From Ralstonia sp. NFACC01 (GTDB lineage Bacteria > Pseudomonadota > Gammaproteobacteria > Burkholderiales > Burkholderiaceae), in assembly GCF_900115545.1 (NCBI RefSeq), contig NZ_FOWV01000001.1, positions 682,001 through 746,000 on the forward strand: 64,000 bases of DNA, read 5' to 3'. Positions within the stretch are counted from its first letter, which is position 1, and every line of letters starts with the position of its first letter. The position numbers and the translations under genes are program-made. The notes below the pieces were generated by a model, which saw nothing but the letters and a program-made list of their open reading frames with translations, ran no database searches and had not been told where the DNA came from. Shown here piece after piece: positions 10,009 to 18,923 of the stretch.

Positions 10009-11283
10009 ATGGCGGACAAGAAAGGCTCGACTGGCGAAAAGCTGCTGTACTGCTCGTTTTGCGGCAAGAGCCAGCATGAGGTCAAGAAACTGATTGCCGG
10101 CCCCTCGGTCTTCATCTGCGATGAATGTATCGACCTGTGCAACGAGATCATCCGGGACGAAGCTGCCATCTCCGAAAAGGAGGGTGGTCTGGCGGTCAAG
10201 TCCGATCTGCCCACGCCGCATGAAATTCGCCAGAGCCTGGACCAATATGTGATCGGTCAGGAGCAGGCCAAGAAGATCCTGGCGGTCGCGGTTTACAACC
10301 ATTACAAGCGTTTGAAGCACCTCGGCAAGAAGGACGATGTCGAGCTGTCGAAGAGCAACATCTTGCTCATCGGGCCGACTGGCTCCGGCAAGACCTTGCT
10401 CGCTCAGACGCTGGCGCGTCTCTTGAACGTGCCGTTCGTCATCGCCGACGCCACTACGCTGACCGAAGCCGGTTACGTGGGCGAGGATGTCGAAAACATC
10501 ATCCAGAAGCTGCTGCAGAACTGCAATTACGAGGTGGACAAGGCCCAGCGCGGCATCGTCTACATTGACGAGATCGACAAGATTTCGCGCAAGTCTGACA
10601 ACCCTTCCATCACCCGGGACGTTTCTGGGGAAGGCGTCCAGCAAGCTTTGCTGAAGCTGGTTGAAGGAACGATGGCGTCGGTGCCCCCGCAAGGTGGTCG
10701 CAAGCATCCGAACCAGGACTTTCTGCAGGTGGATACTACCAACATCCTGTTCATCTGCGGCGGCGCTTTCGATGGTCTGGAAAAGATCATCATGCAGCGC
10801 TCTGACAAGACCGGTATTGGTTTTGGTGCAGAGGTGCAGAGCAAGGAAGAGCGCGATGTCAGCGAAGTGCTGCCGCAAGTCGAGCCGGAAGACCTCATCA
10901 AGTTCGGTCTGATTCCCGAATTGATCGGCCGTCTGCCCGTGGTGGCGACGCTGGCCAAGCTCGACGAGGCTGCCTTGATGGAAATCCTGGTCGAGCCCAA
11001 GAATGCAATCGTCAAGCAGTACCAGAAGCTGCTGGCAATGGAAGGGGTGGAGCTGGAAATTCGCCCGAGCGCGCTGACGGCAATTGCCCGCAAGGCAATC
11101 AAGCGCAAGACGGGGGCGCGCGGTCTGCGTTCCATCGTCGAGCACGCTTTGATGGATGTGATGTATGACCTCCCCAACCACAAGGGTGTGCAAAAGGTGG
11201 TGATCGATGAAAGTACGATCTCCGACGAAGGCAAGCCCTTGCTGATTTACGAAGAGCAACCCAAGGTTGCAGGTTCCAACTGA
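10009..11283 (+). CDS. clpX: ClpX, ATPase subunit of ClpXP
   Basis: A 424-residue AAA+ unfoldase. The N-terminal zinc-binding domain has C15, C18, C37 and C40. Walker A GPTGSGKT starts at residue 122; the pore loop GYVG and Walker B YIDEIDK follow, then the sensor regions and C-terminal small domain. It recognises degradation tags, unfolds substrates and threads them into ClpP. The start is the first ATG and gives the usual N-terminus. It lies 197 bases after clpP beyond a terminator, and its own transcript is closed by a second terminator before lon. Confidence 0.97.
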   Translation: MADKKGSTGEKLLYCSFCGKSQHEVKKLIAGPSVFICDECIDLCNEIIRDEAAISEKEGGLAVKSDLPTPHEIRQSLDQYVIGQEQAKKILAVAVYNHYKRLKHLGKKDDVELSKSNILLIGPTGSGKTLLAQTLARLLNVPFVIADATTLTEAGYVGEDVENIIQKLLQNCNYEVDKAQRGIVYIDEIDKISRKSDNPSITRDVSGEGVQQALLKLVEGTMASVPPQGGRKHPNQDFLQVDTTNILFICGGAFDGLEKIIMQRSDKTGIGFGAEVQSKEERDVSEVLPQVEPEDLIKFGLIPELIGRLPVVATLAKLDEAALMEILVEPKNAIVKQYQKLLAMEGVELEIRPSALTAIARKAIKRKTGARGLRSIVEHALMDVMYDLPNHKGVQKVVIDESTISDEGKPLLIYEEQPKVAGSN

Positions 11284-11326
11284 CGCGAATGCCCGGCCGG
11301 GATGCGCCGTATGCGTCCCATGCAGG

Positions 11327-11355
11327 AAGCCGTTCGCTCGCGAGCGGCTTTTTTT
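11327..11355 (+). terminator. Rho-independent terminator after clpX
   Basis: AAGCCGTTCG pairs with CGAGCGGCTT (one G-T wobble) around a CTCG loop, followed immediately by a run of seven T from 11349. It ends the clpX transcript before lon. Confidence 0.85.
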
Positions 11356-11396
11356 GCTTCGGGAAACCGGGTCGGCATGCGACTTGCAGCAGCGGT

Positions 11397-11423
11397 CTTG
11401 TAAAACCGTCGCTGTGCCCAATT
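11397..11423 (+). promoter_or_regulatory. Candidate heat-shock (RpoH, sigma-32) promoter of lon
   Basis: CTTGTAA at 11397-11403 and GCCCAATT at 11416-11423 are separated by 12 bases, close to the sigma-32 consensus (CTTGAAA, then CCCCAT-T). The site lies about 30 bases upstream of the lon start and downstream of the clpX terminator. Lon is a classic heat-shock gene, which supports the reading, but it rests on pattern matching by eye. Confidence 0.5.
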
Positions 11424-11453
11424 TAGCCCTTACATGACTTTCTGGGGAAAATA

Positions 11454-13868
11454 ATGTCCGGAACCCAACTTTTACCCGCTGAGCAGATTCGCCTGCCGCT
11501 GTTGCCGCTGCGTGACGTGGTGGTGTTTCCGCACATGGTGATTCCGCTGTTCGTGGGGCGCCCCAAATCCATCAAGGCACTGGAAGCTGCGATGGAGGCG
11601 GGCAAGAGCATCATGCTCGTGGCGCAAAAGACCGCCGCCAAGGACGAGCCGACCGACAAGGATCTGTATGAGGTCGGCTGTATCGCCAACATTCTGCAGA
11701 TGCTGAAGCTGCCGGACGGCACCGTGAAGGTGCTGGTTGAGGGCACGCAGCGCGCCAACATCCTGTCCGTTACCGACGACGAATCGCACTTCTACTGCGA
11801 AGCTGTGCCCGTCGGCCCGGAACCTACTGAATCGGCCGAGACCGAGGCGCTGCGTCGCGCCATCGTGTCGCAGTTCGATCAGTACGTGAAGCTGAACAAG
11901 AAGATCCCGCCTGAGATCCTGACGTCGCTGTCGGGCATCGATGAGCCGGGTCGCCTGGCCGACACCATCGCTGCGCATCTGCCGATCAAGCTCGAGCAGA
12001 AGCAGAAGATTCTCGAGATGTTCAACGTGACCGAACGTCTGGAGAGCCTGCTCTCGCAACTGGAAGGTGAGATCGACATCCTGCAGGTGGAAAAGCGCAT
12101 CCGCGGGCGCGTCAAGCGCCAGATGGAGAAGAGCCAGCGAGAGTACTACCTGAACGAGCAGGTCAAGGCCATCCAGAAGGAACTGGGCGAAGGCGAAGAG
12201 GGCGCTGATCTCGAAGAGCTGGACAAGAAGATCAAGGCTGCCCGCATGCCGAAGGAGGCCAAGAAGAAGGCCGAGTCCGAGTTCAAGAAGCTCAAGCTGA
12301 TGTCGCCGATGTCGGCCGAGGCAACGGTCGTGCGCAACTACATCGATACGTTGGTCGGTTTGCCGTGGCGCAAGAAGAGCAAGGTTAACAACGACCTGTC
12401 GAACGCTGAGCAGGTGCTGGATCAAGACCATTATGGCCTGGAGAAGGTCAAGGAACGCATCCTTGAGTACCTCGCAGTGCAACAGCGCGTCGACAAGCTG
12501 AAGGCGCCGATCCTGTGCCTCGTGGGGCCGCCGGGTGTTGGCAAGACCTCGCTCGGGCAGTCGGTGGCGCGTGCAACGAACCGCAAGTTCGTGCGCATGG
12601 CGCTGGGTGGCGTGCGTGACGAGGCCGAGATTCGCGGTCACCGCCGTACGTACATCGGGTCGATGCCGGGCAAGATCCTGCAGAGCCTGACGAAGGTTGG
12701 CGTGCGCAACCCGCTGTTCCTGCTCGACGAAATCGACAAGATGGGCGCGGATTTCCGCGGCGATCCATCGTCTGCTCTGCTCGAAGTGCTGGACCCGGAA
12801 CAGAACCACACGTTCCAGGACCACTACATCGAGGTGGACTTCGACTTGTCGGATGTGATGTTCGTGGCGACGTCGAACTCGCTGAACATTCCGGCGCCGC
12901 TGCTGGACCGGATGGAAGTGATTCGCCTGTCGGGCTATACGGAAGACGAAAAAGTCAACATCGCCCGTCGCTACTTGCTGCCCAAGCAGATCAAGAACAA
13001 TGGTCTGAAGGAAGGCGAGATCGAGGTGACCGAAGCCGCTCTGCGCGACATTATCCGCTACTACACGCGGGAAGCGGGTGTGCGGTCGCTGGAGCGCGAG
13101 GTTTCGAAGATCTGCCGCAAGGTTGTGAAGCAACTGCTGCTGAAGAAGGAAACCGGTACGTCTGTGAAGGTCGATTCGGACAACCTGGACAAATTCCTTG
13201 GCGTGCGTCGTTTCGACTTTGGTCTGGCCGGCAAGGAAGATCAGGTCGGCCAGGTGACCGGTTTGGCATGGACGGAAGTGGGCGGCGATCTGCTGACCAT
13301 CGAAGCCGCGCTGATGCCGGGCAAGGGCAACATCACCCGCACCGGCTCGTTGGGCGACGTGATGAAGGAGTCGGTCGAGGCTGCGCGCTCGGTGGTGCGT
13401 TCGCGTTCGGCGCGCCTGGGTATCAAGGACGAGATGTTCGAGAAGCGCGACATCCACATCCACGTGCCCGAGGGCGCGACGCCCAAGGACGGCCCGTCGG
13501 CAGGTATTGCGATGACGACGGCGCTGGTGTCGGTGCTGACCGGTATTCCGGTGCGCGCTGATGTGGCAATGACCGGCGAAATCACGCTGCGCGGCGAGGT
13601 GTTGCCGATCGGCGGCTTGAAGGAAAAGCTGCTGGCTGCACACCGCGGCGGCATCAAGCTGGCGCTGATTCCGGAAGAGAACGTCAAGGACTTGGCGGAC
13701 ATTCCGGACAACGTGAAGAACAGCATCGAGATTCAGCCGGTGCGCTGGATCGACAAGGTGCTGGAACTCGCGCTGGTGCGCAAGCCGGAGCCGCTGCCGG
13801 AAGAAGAAGCCAAGCCGGCACCCGCCAAGGGCGACGACGGCAAGTCGCAGGAAATGGTGCATCACTGA
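11454..13868 (+). CDS. lon: Lon ATP-dependent protease
   Basis: An 804-residue bacterial LonA: N-terminal substrate-binding LAN domain, coiled-coil region near residues 200-280, AAA+ domain with Walker A GPPGVGKT from residue 358 and Walker B LLDEIDK, and C-terminal protease domain with the Ser-Lys dyad Ser682 (GPSAGIAM) and Lys725 (GGLKEK). It degrades misfolded and short-lived regulatory proteins. The ATG at 11454 has GGGGAA five bases upstream. A sigma-32-like promoter precedes it and a strong terminator follows, so it is a monocistronic unit, with hupB having its own promoter as in many proteobacteria. Confidence 0.98.
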   Translation: MSGTQLLPAEQIRLPLLPLRDVVVFPHMVIPLFVGRPKSIKALEAAMEAGKSIMLVAQKTAAKDEPTDKDLYEVGCIANILQMLKLPDGTVKVLVEGTQRANILSVTDDESHFYCEAVPVGPEPTESAETEALRRAIVSQFDQYVKLNKKIPPEILTSLSGIDEPGRLADTIAAHLPIKLEQKQKILEMFNVTERLESLLSQLEGEIDILQVEKRIRGRVKRQMEKSQREYYLNEQVKAIQKELGEGEEGADLEELDKKIKAARMPKEAKKKAESEFKKLKLMSPMSAEATVVRNYIDTLVGLPWRKKSKVNNDLSNAEQVLDQDHYGLEKVKERILEYLAVQQRVDKLKAPILCLVGPPGVGKTSLGQSVARATNRKFVRMALGGVRDEAEIRGHRRTYIGSMPGKILQSLTKVGVRNPLFLLDEIDKMGADFRGDPSSALLEVLDPEQNHTFQDHYIEVDFDLSDVMFVATSNSLNIPAPLLDRMEVIRLSGYTEDEKVNIARRYLLPKQIKNNGLKEGEIEVTEAALRDIIRYYTREAGVRSLEREVSKICRKVVKQLLLKKETGTSVKVDSDNLDKFLGVRRFDFGLAGKEDQVGQVTGLAWTEVGGDLLTIEAALMPGKGNITRTGSLGDVMKESVEAARSVVRSRSARLGIKDEMFEKRDIHIHVPEGATPKDGPSAGIAMTTALVSVLTGIPVRADVAMTGEITLRGEVLPIGGLKEKLLAAHRGGIKLALIPEENVKDLADIPDNVKNSIEIQPVRWIDKVLELALVRKPEPLPEEEAKPAPAKGDDGKSQEMVHH

Positions 13869-13892
13869 CACCTTAGCCTGTCAAAGTTGAGG

Positions 13893-13920
13893 AAGGGCCC
13901 GACATGTTCGGGCCCTTTTT
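13893..13920 (+). terminator. Rho-independent terminator after lon
   Basis: AAGGGCCCGA pairs perfectly with TCGGGCCCTT around a five-base loop, followed by a T tract, 25 bases after the lon stop. Confidence 0.9.
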
Positions 13921-13960
13921 CTTTGCGCAGGCTGCGACGTGTGGCGCACCGTTCTTCGCC

Positions 13961-13989
13961 TTGACACGTCGATTGGCGGCCACTTTAAT
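13961..13989 (+). promoter_or_regulatory. Sigma-70 promoter of hupB
   Basis: A perfect -35 TTGACA (13961-13966) and a -10 TTTAAT (13984-13989) are separated by exactly 17 bases, 36 bases before the HU start. This is the clearest housekeeping promoter in the window. Confidence 0.75.
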
Positions 13990-14025
13990 GAATCCACACT
14001 AGCGGGTGTTCGGGGAGGTGGCGCG

Positions 14026-14298
14026 ATGAACAAAACAGATCTCATCGACCATGTGGCGGCGCAAACTGACATGTCAAAAGCCGCAGCGGGGCGCGCCATC
14101 GACGCGCTGATCGACGGTATCAAGGATGCGTTGTGCGACGGTGGGTCGGTCACGCTGGTCGGCTTCGGTACGTTCTTGGTCGGCAAGCGGTCTTCGCGTA
14201 ATGGACGCAATCCACGTACGGGCGCGGCCATCACGATCGAAGGCGGTAAAGTTGCGAAATTCAAACCTGGTAAAGCGCTAAAAGATGCGCTAAACTAG
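14026..14298 (+). CDS. hupB: DNA-binding protein HU (beta type)
   Basis: A 90-residue HU/IHF-family protein that bends and compacts DNA as a dimer. The family signature GFGTFLVGKRSSRNGRNPRT runs through the DNA-binding arm from about residue 46, and the usual FKPGKALKDALN C-terminus is present. The ATG at 14026 is preceded by GGGGAGG at 14012-14018; an open frame from 13939 is only leader. Position directly after lon is the conserved location of hupB. A GC-rich hairpin (GCCGGA-CAG-TCCGGC, 14332-14346) follows without a T tract. Confidence 0.97.
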   Translation: MNKTDLIDHVAAQTDMSKAAAGRAIDALIDGIKDALCDGGSVTLVGFGTFLVGKRSSRNGRNPRTGAAITIEGGKVAKFKPGKALKDALN

Positions 14299-14365
14299 CG
14301 GGCTTTGGTGCTCGTGGGTGACAACACGGGCGCCGGACAGTCCGGCTCACGCCGGCAGTACGAAC

Positions 14366-14441
14366 GGGTGCTTAGCTCAGTTGGTAGAGCAGCGCCCTTA
14401 CAAGGCGCGGGTCGGGAGTTCGAGCCTCTCAGCACCCACCA
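14366..14441 (+). tRNA. tRNA-Val (anticodon TAC)
   Basis: A 76-base cloverleaf with acceptor stem GGGTGCT/AGCACCC, D-loop AGCTCAGTTGGTAGAGC, anticodon stem GCGCC/GGCGC around CTTACAA (anticodon TAC), T-loop GTTCGAGCC, and an encoded CCA end at 14439-14441. It decodes GUA and other Val codons. Confidence 0.97.
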
Positions 14442-14485
14442 TCGTTCGTATTGCCGCTCTTGCGTCGGGTGGTCCGACCCAATTT

Positions 14486-14562
14486 GGAGCGGTAGTTCAG
14501 TCGGTTAGAATACCGGCCTGTCACGCCGGGGGTCGCGGGTTCGAGTCCCGTCCGCTCCGCCA
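14486..14562 (+). tRNA. tRNA-Asp (anticodon GTC)
   Basis: A 77-base cloverleaf with acceptor GGAGCGG/CCGCTCC, anticodon loop CTGTCAC (GTC), T-loop GTTCGAGTC, discriminator G and encoded CCA at 14560-14562. It lies 44 bases after tRNA-Val, presumably on the same transcript. Confidence 0.97.
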
Positions 14563-14572
14563 AAATCCTGTA

Positions 14573-14603
14573 CAAAGGCCCGATTCGTTCGGGCCTTTGT
14601 CTT
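14573..14603 (+). terminator. Rho-independent terminator after the tRNA pair
   Basis: CAAAGGCCCGA pairs perfectly with TCGGGCCTTTG around TTCGT, followed by TCTTTT. It lies ten bases after tRNA-Asp. Confidence 0.85.
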
Positions 14604-14720
14604 TTCAGCGGTGAATGCGTTGCGGGGCATACCTGTACGCGGTGCCGCGATTGTCCGGAATGTCGGCGGCACCTGATAGAATCGCCGGATTTTCCATCTT
14701 CCATTCACCTCCGGTCCAGC

Positions 14721-16661
14721 ATGCTTGATTTCGTACGTACGCATCGGCGCTTGATGTTTCTGGTGCTGCTGATTCTGGTGTTCCCGTCGTTCGTGTTCTT
14801 CGGTGTGCAGAGTTATTCGAGTTTCATGGACAGCTCGCATGACGCCGCCAAGGTCGACGGCAAGGTCATCTCCACCAACGAAGTCGACGCGCGCGTGCGC
14901 GAGCAGACAGAGCGTCTGCGCCAGATGCTTGGCGCGCAATATGATCCGCGCCAGTTCGAAGGTCCGCAGATGCGCCGCGATGTGCTCGACGGCATCATCC
15001 AGCAACGCGTGCTGGCCAATGAGGTCGTGCATGCGAACCTGACCATCTCGAACGAGAAGATTCGCGACACGATCCTGCAGATTCCGGCCGTGGCAGCGCT
15101 GCGCAAGCCGGATGGCTCCTTCGACCAGGAAGCCTACGTGCGACTGCTTGCAGCGCAGAACATGACGCCCGAGCAGTTGGAAGGCAACCTGCGTTTTGAG
15201 CTGTCGCAGCAACAGATTCCGCAATCGATCGTTTCGTCGGCGTTCGTGCCGAAGTCGCTGGTGGACCGCCTTATCCAGGTACGCGATCAGCAACGTGAAG
15301 TTCAGGCGCTGCTGTTCAAGCCGGCCGACTACGCTGCGAAAGTCAATGCGGATGACAAGACCATCCAGGCTTACTACGACGCGCACCAGCAGGAGTTCTC
15401 TGTGCCGGAGCAAGTCAAGGCCGAGTATGTCGTCTTCTCGGGCGAAGACATGATGAAGCAGATTCCGGTCACGCCTGAGCAGATCAAGGAGTATTACGAC
15501 CAGAACGCCGCGCGCTTCAAGACGCAGGAAGAACGCCGCGCTGCGCACATCCTGATCAAGCTGCCGGACAACGCCAAGCCCGCCGACAAGGAAGCCGCCA
15601 AGAAGAAGGCCGAAGAGGTCCTTGCCGAGGTGCGCAAGAACCCCGCGAGCTTTGCCGAGCTGGCCAAGAAGTACTCGGGCGATCCGGGTTCGGCGGCGCA
15701 GGGCGGTGAGTTGGGCTTCCTGGGCAAGGGCGCTACCGTGCCGCCGTTCGAGAGCGCGCTGTTTGCGCTCAAGCAGCCAGGTGACATCAGCGATGTGGTC
15801 CAAAGCGATTTCGGTTTTCACATCATCAAGCTGGAAGAAGTGAAGGGCGGCGGCGTGCAGCCGTTGGAAGCTGTCAAGCCGGAGCTTGAGCGCGAACTGC
15901 GCACGCAACTCGCCAACAAGAAGTATTCGGAACTGGCCGACGCGTTCTCCAACACCGTGGAAGATCAGTCCGACAGCCTGAAGCCAGTGGCTGACAAACT
16001 CAAGCTGCAAATTCAGACGGCCGACAACGTGACCCGCACGCCGAGCCCGGCGCAGTCCGGCAGCCCGATCGGCAATGACAAGGTGCTCAAGGCGCTGTTT
16101 GCAGACGACGTGATCAAGAACCACCGCAATACGGCTGCCATCCAGGTGGGACCGACCACGCTGGTTGCGGCGCGTGCGGCGGAGTATCGTCCGGCCACGG
16201 TCAAGAAGCTGGCCGACGTGCGGGAGCAGGTCAAAGCCAAGGTGATCGCCGAGCAAGCGGCTGCGTTGGCCAAGAAGGCCGGCGAAGAGAAGCTGGCCGC
16301 AGTGAAGCAGAGCAACAGCGCCGATGGCTTCAGCGCAGCACAGACGGTCTCGCGCCAGCAGGCACAGGGCACGTCGCCCGCTGCACTGACGGCAATCTTG
16401 CGCGCTGATGCGACCAAGCTGCCCGCCACCATCGGCGTTGACCTGGGTGCTCAGGGCTACGCGCTGTATCGCATCAACAAGGTGCTGCCGCCGGCCAATG
16501 TGGATGAGGCGCGCCGTGTCGCCGATGCGCAGCAACTGGCTCAGGCCGCTGGCCAGACCGAGTTCAACGCTTACTACGAAGCACTGAAGGCGCGCTCGAA
16601 GGTGAAGATCAACAGTAGCGTGATTGACACCAGCAAACCTGCCAATACGGCAGAGGACTGA
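14721..16661 (+). CDS. ppiD: PpiD-like periplasmic peptidyl-prolyl isomerase/chaperone
   Basis: A 646-residue membrane-anchored foldase. A single hydrophobic helix at about residues 11-31 (RLMFLVLLILVFPSFVFFGV) anchors it in the inner membrane with the bulk in the periplasm. A SurA-like N-terminal chaperone region is followed by a parvulin domain at roughly 270-360 (RRAAHILIKLP, then GDPGSAAQGGELGFLGKG, then FGFHIIKLEEV). PpiD sits at the SecYEG exit and assists folding of exported proteins. The position after lon-hupB and the tRNAs is the usual one. TAGAAT near 14676 is a possible -10 box. The transcript ends at a strong bidirectional terminator shared with the convergent lepB-like gene. Confidence 0.95.
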   Translation: MLDFVRTHRRLMFLVLLILVFPSFVFFGVQSYSSFMDSSHDAAKVDGKVISTNEVDARVREQTERLRQMLGAQYDPRQFEGPQMRRDVLDGIIQQRVLANEVVHANLTISNEKIRDTILQIPAVAALRKPDGSFDQEAYVRLLAAQNMTPEQLEGNLRFELSQQQIPQSIVSSAFVPKSLVDRLIQVRDQQREVQALLFKPADYAAKVNADDKTIQAYYDAHQQEFSVPEQVKAEYVVFSGEDMMKQIPVTPEQIKEYYDQNAARFKTQEERRAAHILIKLPDNAKPADKEAAKKKAEEVLAEVRKNPASFAELAKKYSGDPGSAAQGGELGFLGKGATVPPFESALFALKQPGDISDVVQSDFGFHIIKLEEVKGGGVQPLEAVKPELERELRTQLANKKYSELADAFSNTVEDQSDSLKPVADKLKLQIQTADNVTRTPSPAQSGSPIGNDKVLKALFADDVIKNHRNTAAIQVGPTTLVAARAAEYRPATVKKLADVREQVKAKVIAEQAAALAKKAGEEKLAAVKQSNSADGFSAAQTVSRQQAQGTSPAALTAILRADATKLPATIGVDLGAQGYALYRINKVLPPANVDEARRVADAQQLAQAAGQTEFNAYYEALKARSKVKINSSVIDTSKPANTAED

Positions 16662-16687
16662 TACGGCGCGCCGCAGGTAGTCTGACG

Positions 16688-16719
16688 AAAAAGCCCCCTC
16701 GTTGTAGAGGGGGCTTTTT
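16688..16719. terminator. Bidirectional terminator between ppiD and the lepB paralog
   Basis: A perfect 13-base inverted repeat, AAAAAGCCCCCTC with GAGGGGGCTTTTT, around a six-base loop. It has A and T tracts on both sides and therefore can terminate both the rightward ppiD and leftward lepB transcripts. Confidence 0.92.
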
Positions 16720-16746
16720 CTTTGCGTTCTTTTTTTGAGGGGGCGG

Positions 16747-17439
16747 CTAGTCCAGTGACTTGCCGACGCGCGCGAGGCGCGGCATATACAAGTGGTCCGG
16801 ATCGAATGAGAGTGCCACGTGGGAAGCGCGGGCGATCAGGTTTTTGCGCGGTACGAGGCCGAAGTAGCGGGAGTCGCGGCTGTTGTCGCGGTTGTCGCCC
16901 AGCATGAGGTAGTGGTCTTGAGGGACGGTGATAGGGCCGAAGCTGCGCAATGCTTGCACTTCCGGCAGGACCATCACGGTGTGCTCGCGGCCGGGCAGCG
17001 CTTCGGACCAGAGTTCGTGTGGCAGCGTCGCCGTCGCTTGGGGCAACGCTCCCGGTGCGACGTCCGGCAATGGGGTATAGGCGACGCGCTGGTGATTGAT
17101 GTAGAGCGCTTCGCCGCGCATTTCAACGACATCGCCAGGTAGACCGATCAGCCGCTTGACGAGTTTCGTGCCATCTTCCGGCGAGGAAAAGACAACGACA
17201 TCACCACGTCGCGGTTAGCTGCCGCGCTTGAGCCAGATGGTGGTGGCTGGCACGCGCACACCGTAAGCCAGCCGGTTCATCAAGATGTAGTCGCCCTCGA
17301 TGAGGGTGGGGTTCATTGATCCGCTGGGCACGACTGACCAGTCGGCAATGCAGGCGCGGAAGGCAAAGAGCAACGACATGCCGACCAGGAACCGCTTGTT
17401 GTCGCGCGCTGCACGCAGCCCGTTTGCCAGAAGCTTCAT
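16747..17439 (-). pseudogene. Signal peptidase I paralog interrupted by an in-frame TAA stop
   Basis: Read through, this is a 230-codon type I signal peptidase. Codons 1-74 carry a membrane helix and the catalytic Ser41 in VVPSGSMNPTL. Codon 75 (17217-17215) is TAA. The same frame then continues without any shift through PRRGDVVVF, the Lys95 general base in KLVKRLIGLPGD, and the box GDNRDNSRDSRYFG. The stop thus separates the two catalytic residues and should abolish activity. The start at 17439 follows AGGCGGA. Signal peptidase is essential, so a functional lepB presumably exists elsewhere (usually in the lepA-lepB-rnc operon) and this is a second copy. A sequencing error, or a real nonsense mutation from CAA, GAA or a similar codon, would look the same here. 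Confidence 0.85.
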
Positions 17440-17521
17440 GGTGTCCGCCTGTGTGAGATGTGGCCGCGCCCGACTTAAGAATCCGATGCGCCTAGTGGCG
17501 CAAGACGGCGCGGCAGAATTG

Positions 17522-18205
17522 TCATCTTCCGACCCGGGCTTTGAGAAGAGGTTCCAGTTTGGGCCACACGTTATCGAGCATCGTCGGCTGCGCCGCGGCA
17601 ATCGGGTGGATGTGGTCTTCCTGGAACCAGTCTGGCCGCTGTGCAACGCCTTCGAGCAGGAATGGCACCAGCGGCAGCTTGTACTGCTGCGCCAGCTTGC
17701 CGAACATGGCGAAGAAGCGCTCGCTGTAATCCGGGCCGTAGTTGGGCGGGATGCGCATGCCCACCAGCAGCACCTTCGCGCCTGCCGCTTGCGAGGCTTC
17801 GATCATTGCCTTGATGTTGCCTTCGCTGGAGGCGAGGGAGAGGCCGCGCAGCGCATCGTTGCCGCCCAGTTCGAGAATCACGACAGAGGGCTTTTCACGC
17901 GCCAGCACGGCGGGCAGGCGTGAGCGGCCGCCGGCAGTGGTGTCGCCGCTGATGCTTGCATTGGCGACGCTATAATCGGGCTTCCGTTCTTTGAGGCGCT
18001 TGTCGAGCAACGCGACCCAGCCCGTGCCTTGCGCAAGGCCGTATCCTGCCGACAGGCTGTCACCCAGCACCACCACGCGATGCGATGCCGGCGTGCCTTG
18101 TGCTGCAGCCGTCGGCGCCAGTGGCAGCATGCCGAACGCTGCGCAGCCAAGCGCTGCTACAAGTGACTTCACGCTGCGCCTTCTACTACCTACCAGTCCA
18201 ATCAT
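17522..18205 (-). CDS. tesA: TesA-like lysophospholipase/arylesterase (SGNH hydrolase)
   Basis: A 227-residue exported SGNH hydrolase of the TesA/ApeA type, acting on acyl-CoAs, lysophospholipids or aryl esters in the periplasm. Seen: nucleophile block VVVLGDSLSAGYGL (Ser50), GGND block near residue 110, and the C-terminal Asp-His pair in EDHIHPIAAAQ. The N-terminus is a signal peptide ending near PTAAAQG. The ATG at 18205 shares the CATG tetranucleotide with the divergent ATPase start. An internal GTG at 18172 preceded by AGAAGG gives a more ordinary signal peptide and may be the true start. Divergence from a ybbA-like gene is conserved with E. coli. Confidence 0.9.
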   Translation of the reverse strand: MIGLVGSRRRSVKSLVAALGCAAFGMLPLAPTAAAQGTPASHRVVVLGDSLSAGYGLAQGTGWVALLDKRLKERKPDYSVANASISGDTTAGGRSRLPAVLAREKPSVVILELGGNDALRGLSLASSEGNIKAMIEASQAAGAKVLLVGMRIPPNYGPDYSERFFAMFGKLAQQYKLPLVPFLLEGVAQRPDWFQEDHIHPIAAAQPTMLDNVWPKLEPLLKARVGR

Positions 18206-18914
18206 GTCGTCTTCCGCTACCTGGGTGATTGAAGTCGATTCGCTGCACAAGACTGTGCGCGATGCCACCGGTGAGTTGCCTATTCTGAGCGATGTTGCCT
18301 TCCGTGTGGAACGGGGCGAGACACTGGCCATTGTGGGCGCTTCCGGCTCGGGCAAATCGACGCTGCTTGGGTTGCTCGCAGGCCTGGACTTGCCGACGTC
18401 GGGTTCGGTCAAGCTGCTGGGCAACGACCTGTTCAAGCTGGATGAGGATGGCCGCGCGGCCGTGCGCGGCAGTCACGTAGGTTTTGTCTTCCAATCGTTC
18501 CAGCTGTTGCCCCATCTGACGGCGCTTGAGAACGTGATGCTGCCATTGGAGTTGCGGGGCGATGTCAGCAGCGCCGAGATGCGTCGTCGCGCCACGGTTC
18601 TGCTGGGGCGCGTCGGCCTGGGTGCGCGGCTGTCGCACTATCCGAAGACGCTGTCCGGTGGCGAGCAGCAGCGCGTGGCCCTGGCACGCGCGTTTGTGAC
18701 CGAGCCCGACATTCTCTTTGCCGACGAGCCGACCGGCAGCCTCGACACCGCCACGGGAGAGGCCGTTATCGCGCTGATGTTCGAACTCAACCGCAGTGCC
18801 GGCTCCACGCTGGTGCTGGTGACGCACGATCGCTCCGTTGCGGCGCGTTGCAGCCGCATTCTCACCATCGAAGCCGGGCATCTTGTCGGCGACGAGACCG
18901 TCACCGAACTCTGA
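18204..18914 (+). CDS. ybbA: YbbA-like ABC transporter ATP-binding protein
   Basis: A 236-residue ATPase of the LolD/MacB-type subfamily. Walker A is GASGSGKS at 45-52, the Q-loop is FVFQSFQLLPHLTALENV, the signature LSGGEQQRVALARAF and Walker B ILFADEPTGSLD follow, then the His switch THDRS. The sequence is close to E. coli YbbA, which works with the large permease YbbP. Here no permease follows: the next gene, pgi, converges from nine bases away. The ATG overlaps the divergent tesA start and has no good Shine-Dalgarno site, so leaderless translation or a slightly different start is possible. The YbbA assignment is supported by both sequence and the divergent tesA neighbour. Confidence 0.88.
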   Translation: MSSSATWVIEVDSLHKTVRDATGELPILSDVAFRVERGETLAIVGASGSGKSTLLGLLAGLDLPTSGSVKLLGNDLFKLDEDGRAAVRGSHVGFVFQSFQLLPHLTALENVMLPLELRGDVSSAEMRRRATVLLGRVGLGARLSHYPKTLSGGEQQRVALARAFVTEPDILFADEPTGSLDTATGEAVIALMFELNRSAGSTLVLVTHDRSVAARCSRILTIEAGHLVGDETVTEL

Positions 18915-18923
18915 ACGTTTGCG

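Noticed and set aside
11472-13871. A 799-codon open frame antisense to lon
   Set aside because: Shadow of lon with the same codon-bias artefact and low-complexity His/Gln/Arg composition.
14332-14346. GC-rich hairpin after hupB as a terminator
   Set aside because: Perfect six-base stem but no T tract, and the tRNAs follow within 20 bases; left as a remark in the HU entry.
14366-14562. tRNA genes as an integration site of a mobile element
   Set aside because: No integrase, no displaced tRNA 3' end repeat, and conserved core genes on both sides.
14505-16535. A 676-codon frame antisense to ppiD that also runs through tRNA-Asp
   Set aside because: It overlaps a tRNA and ppiD and matches nothing; codon-bias shadow.
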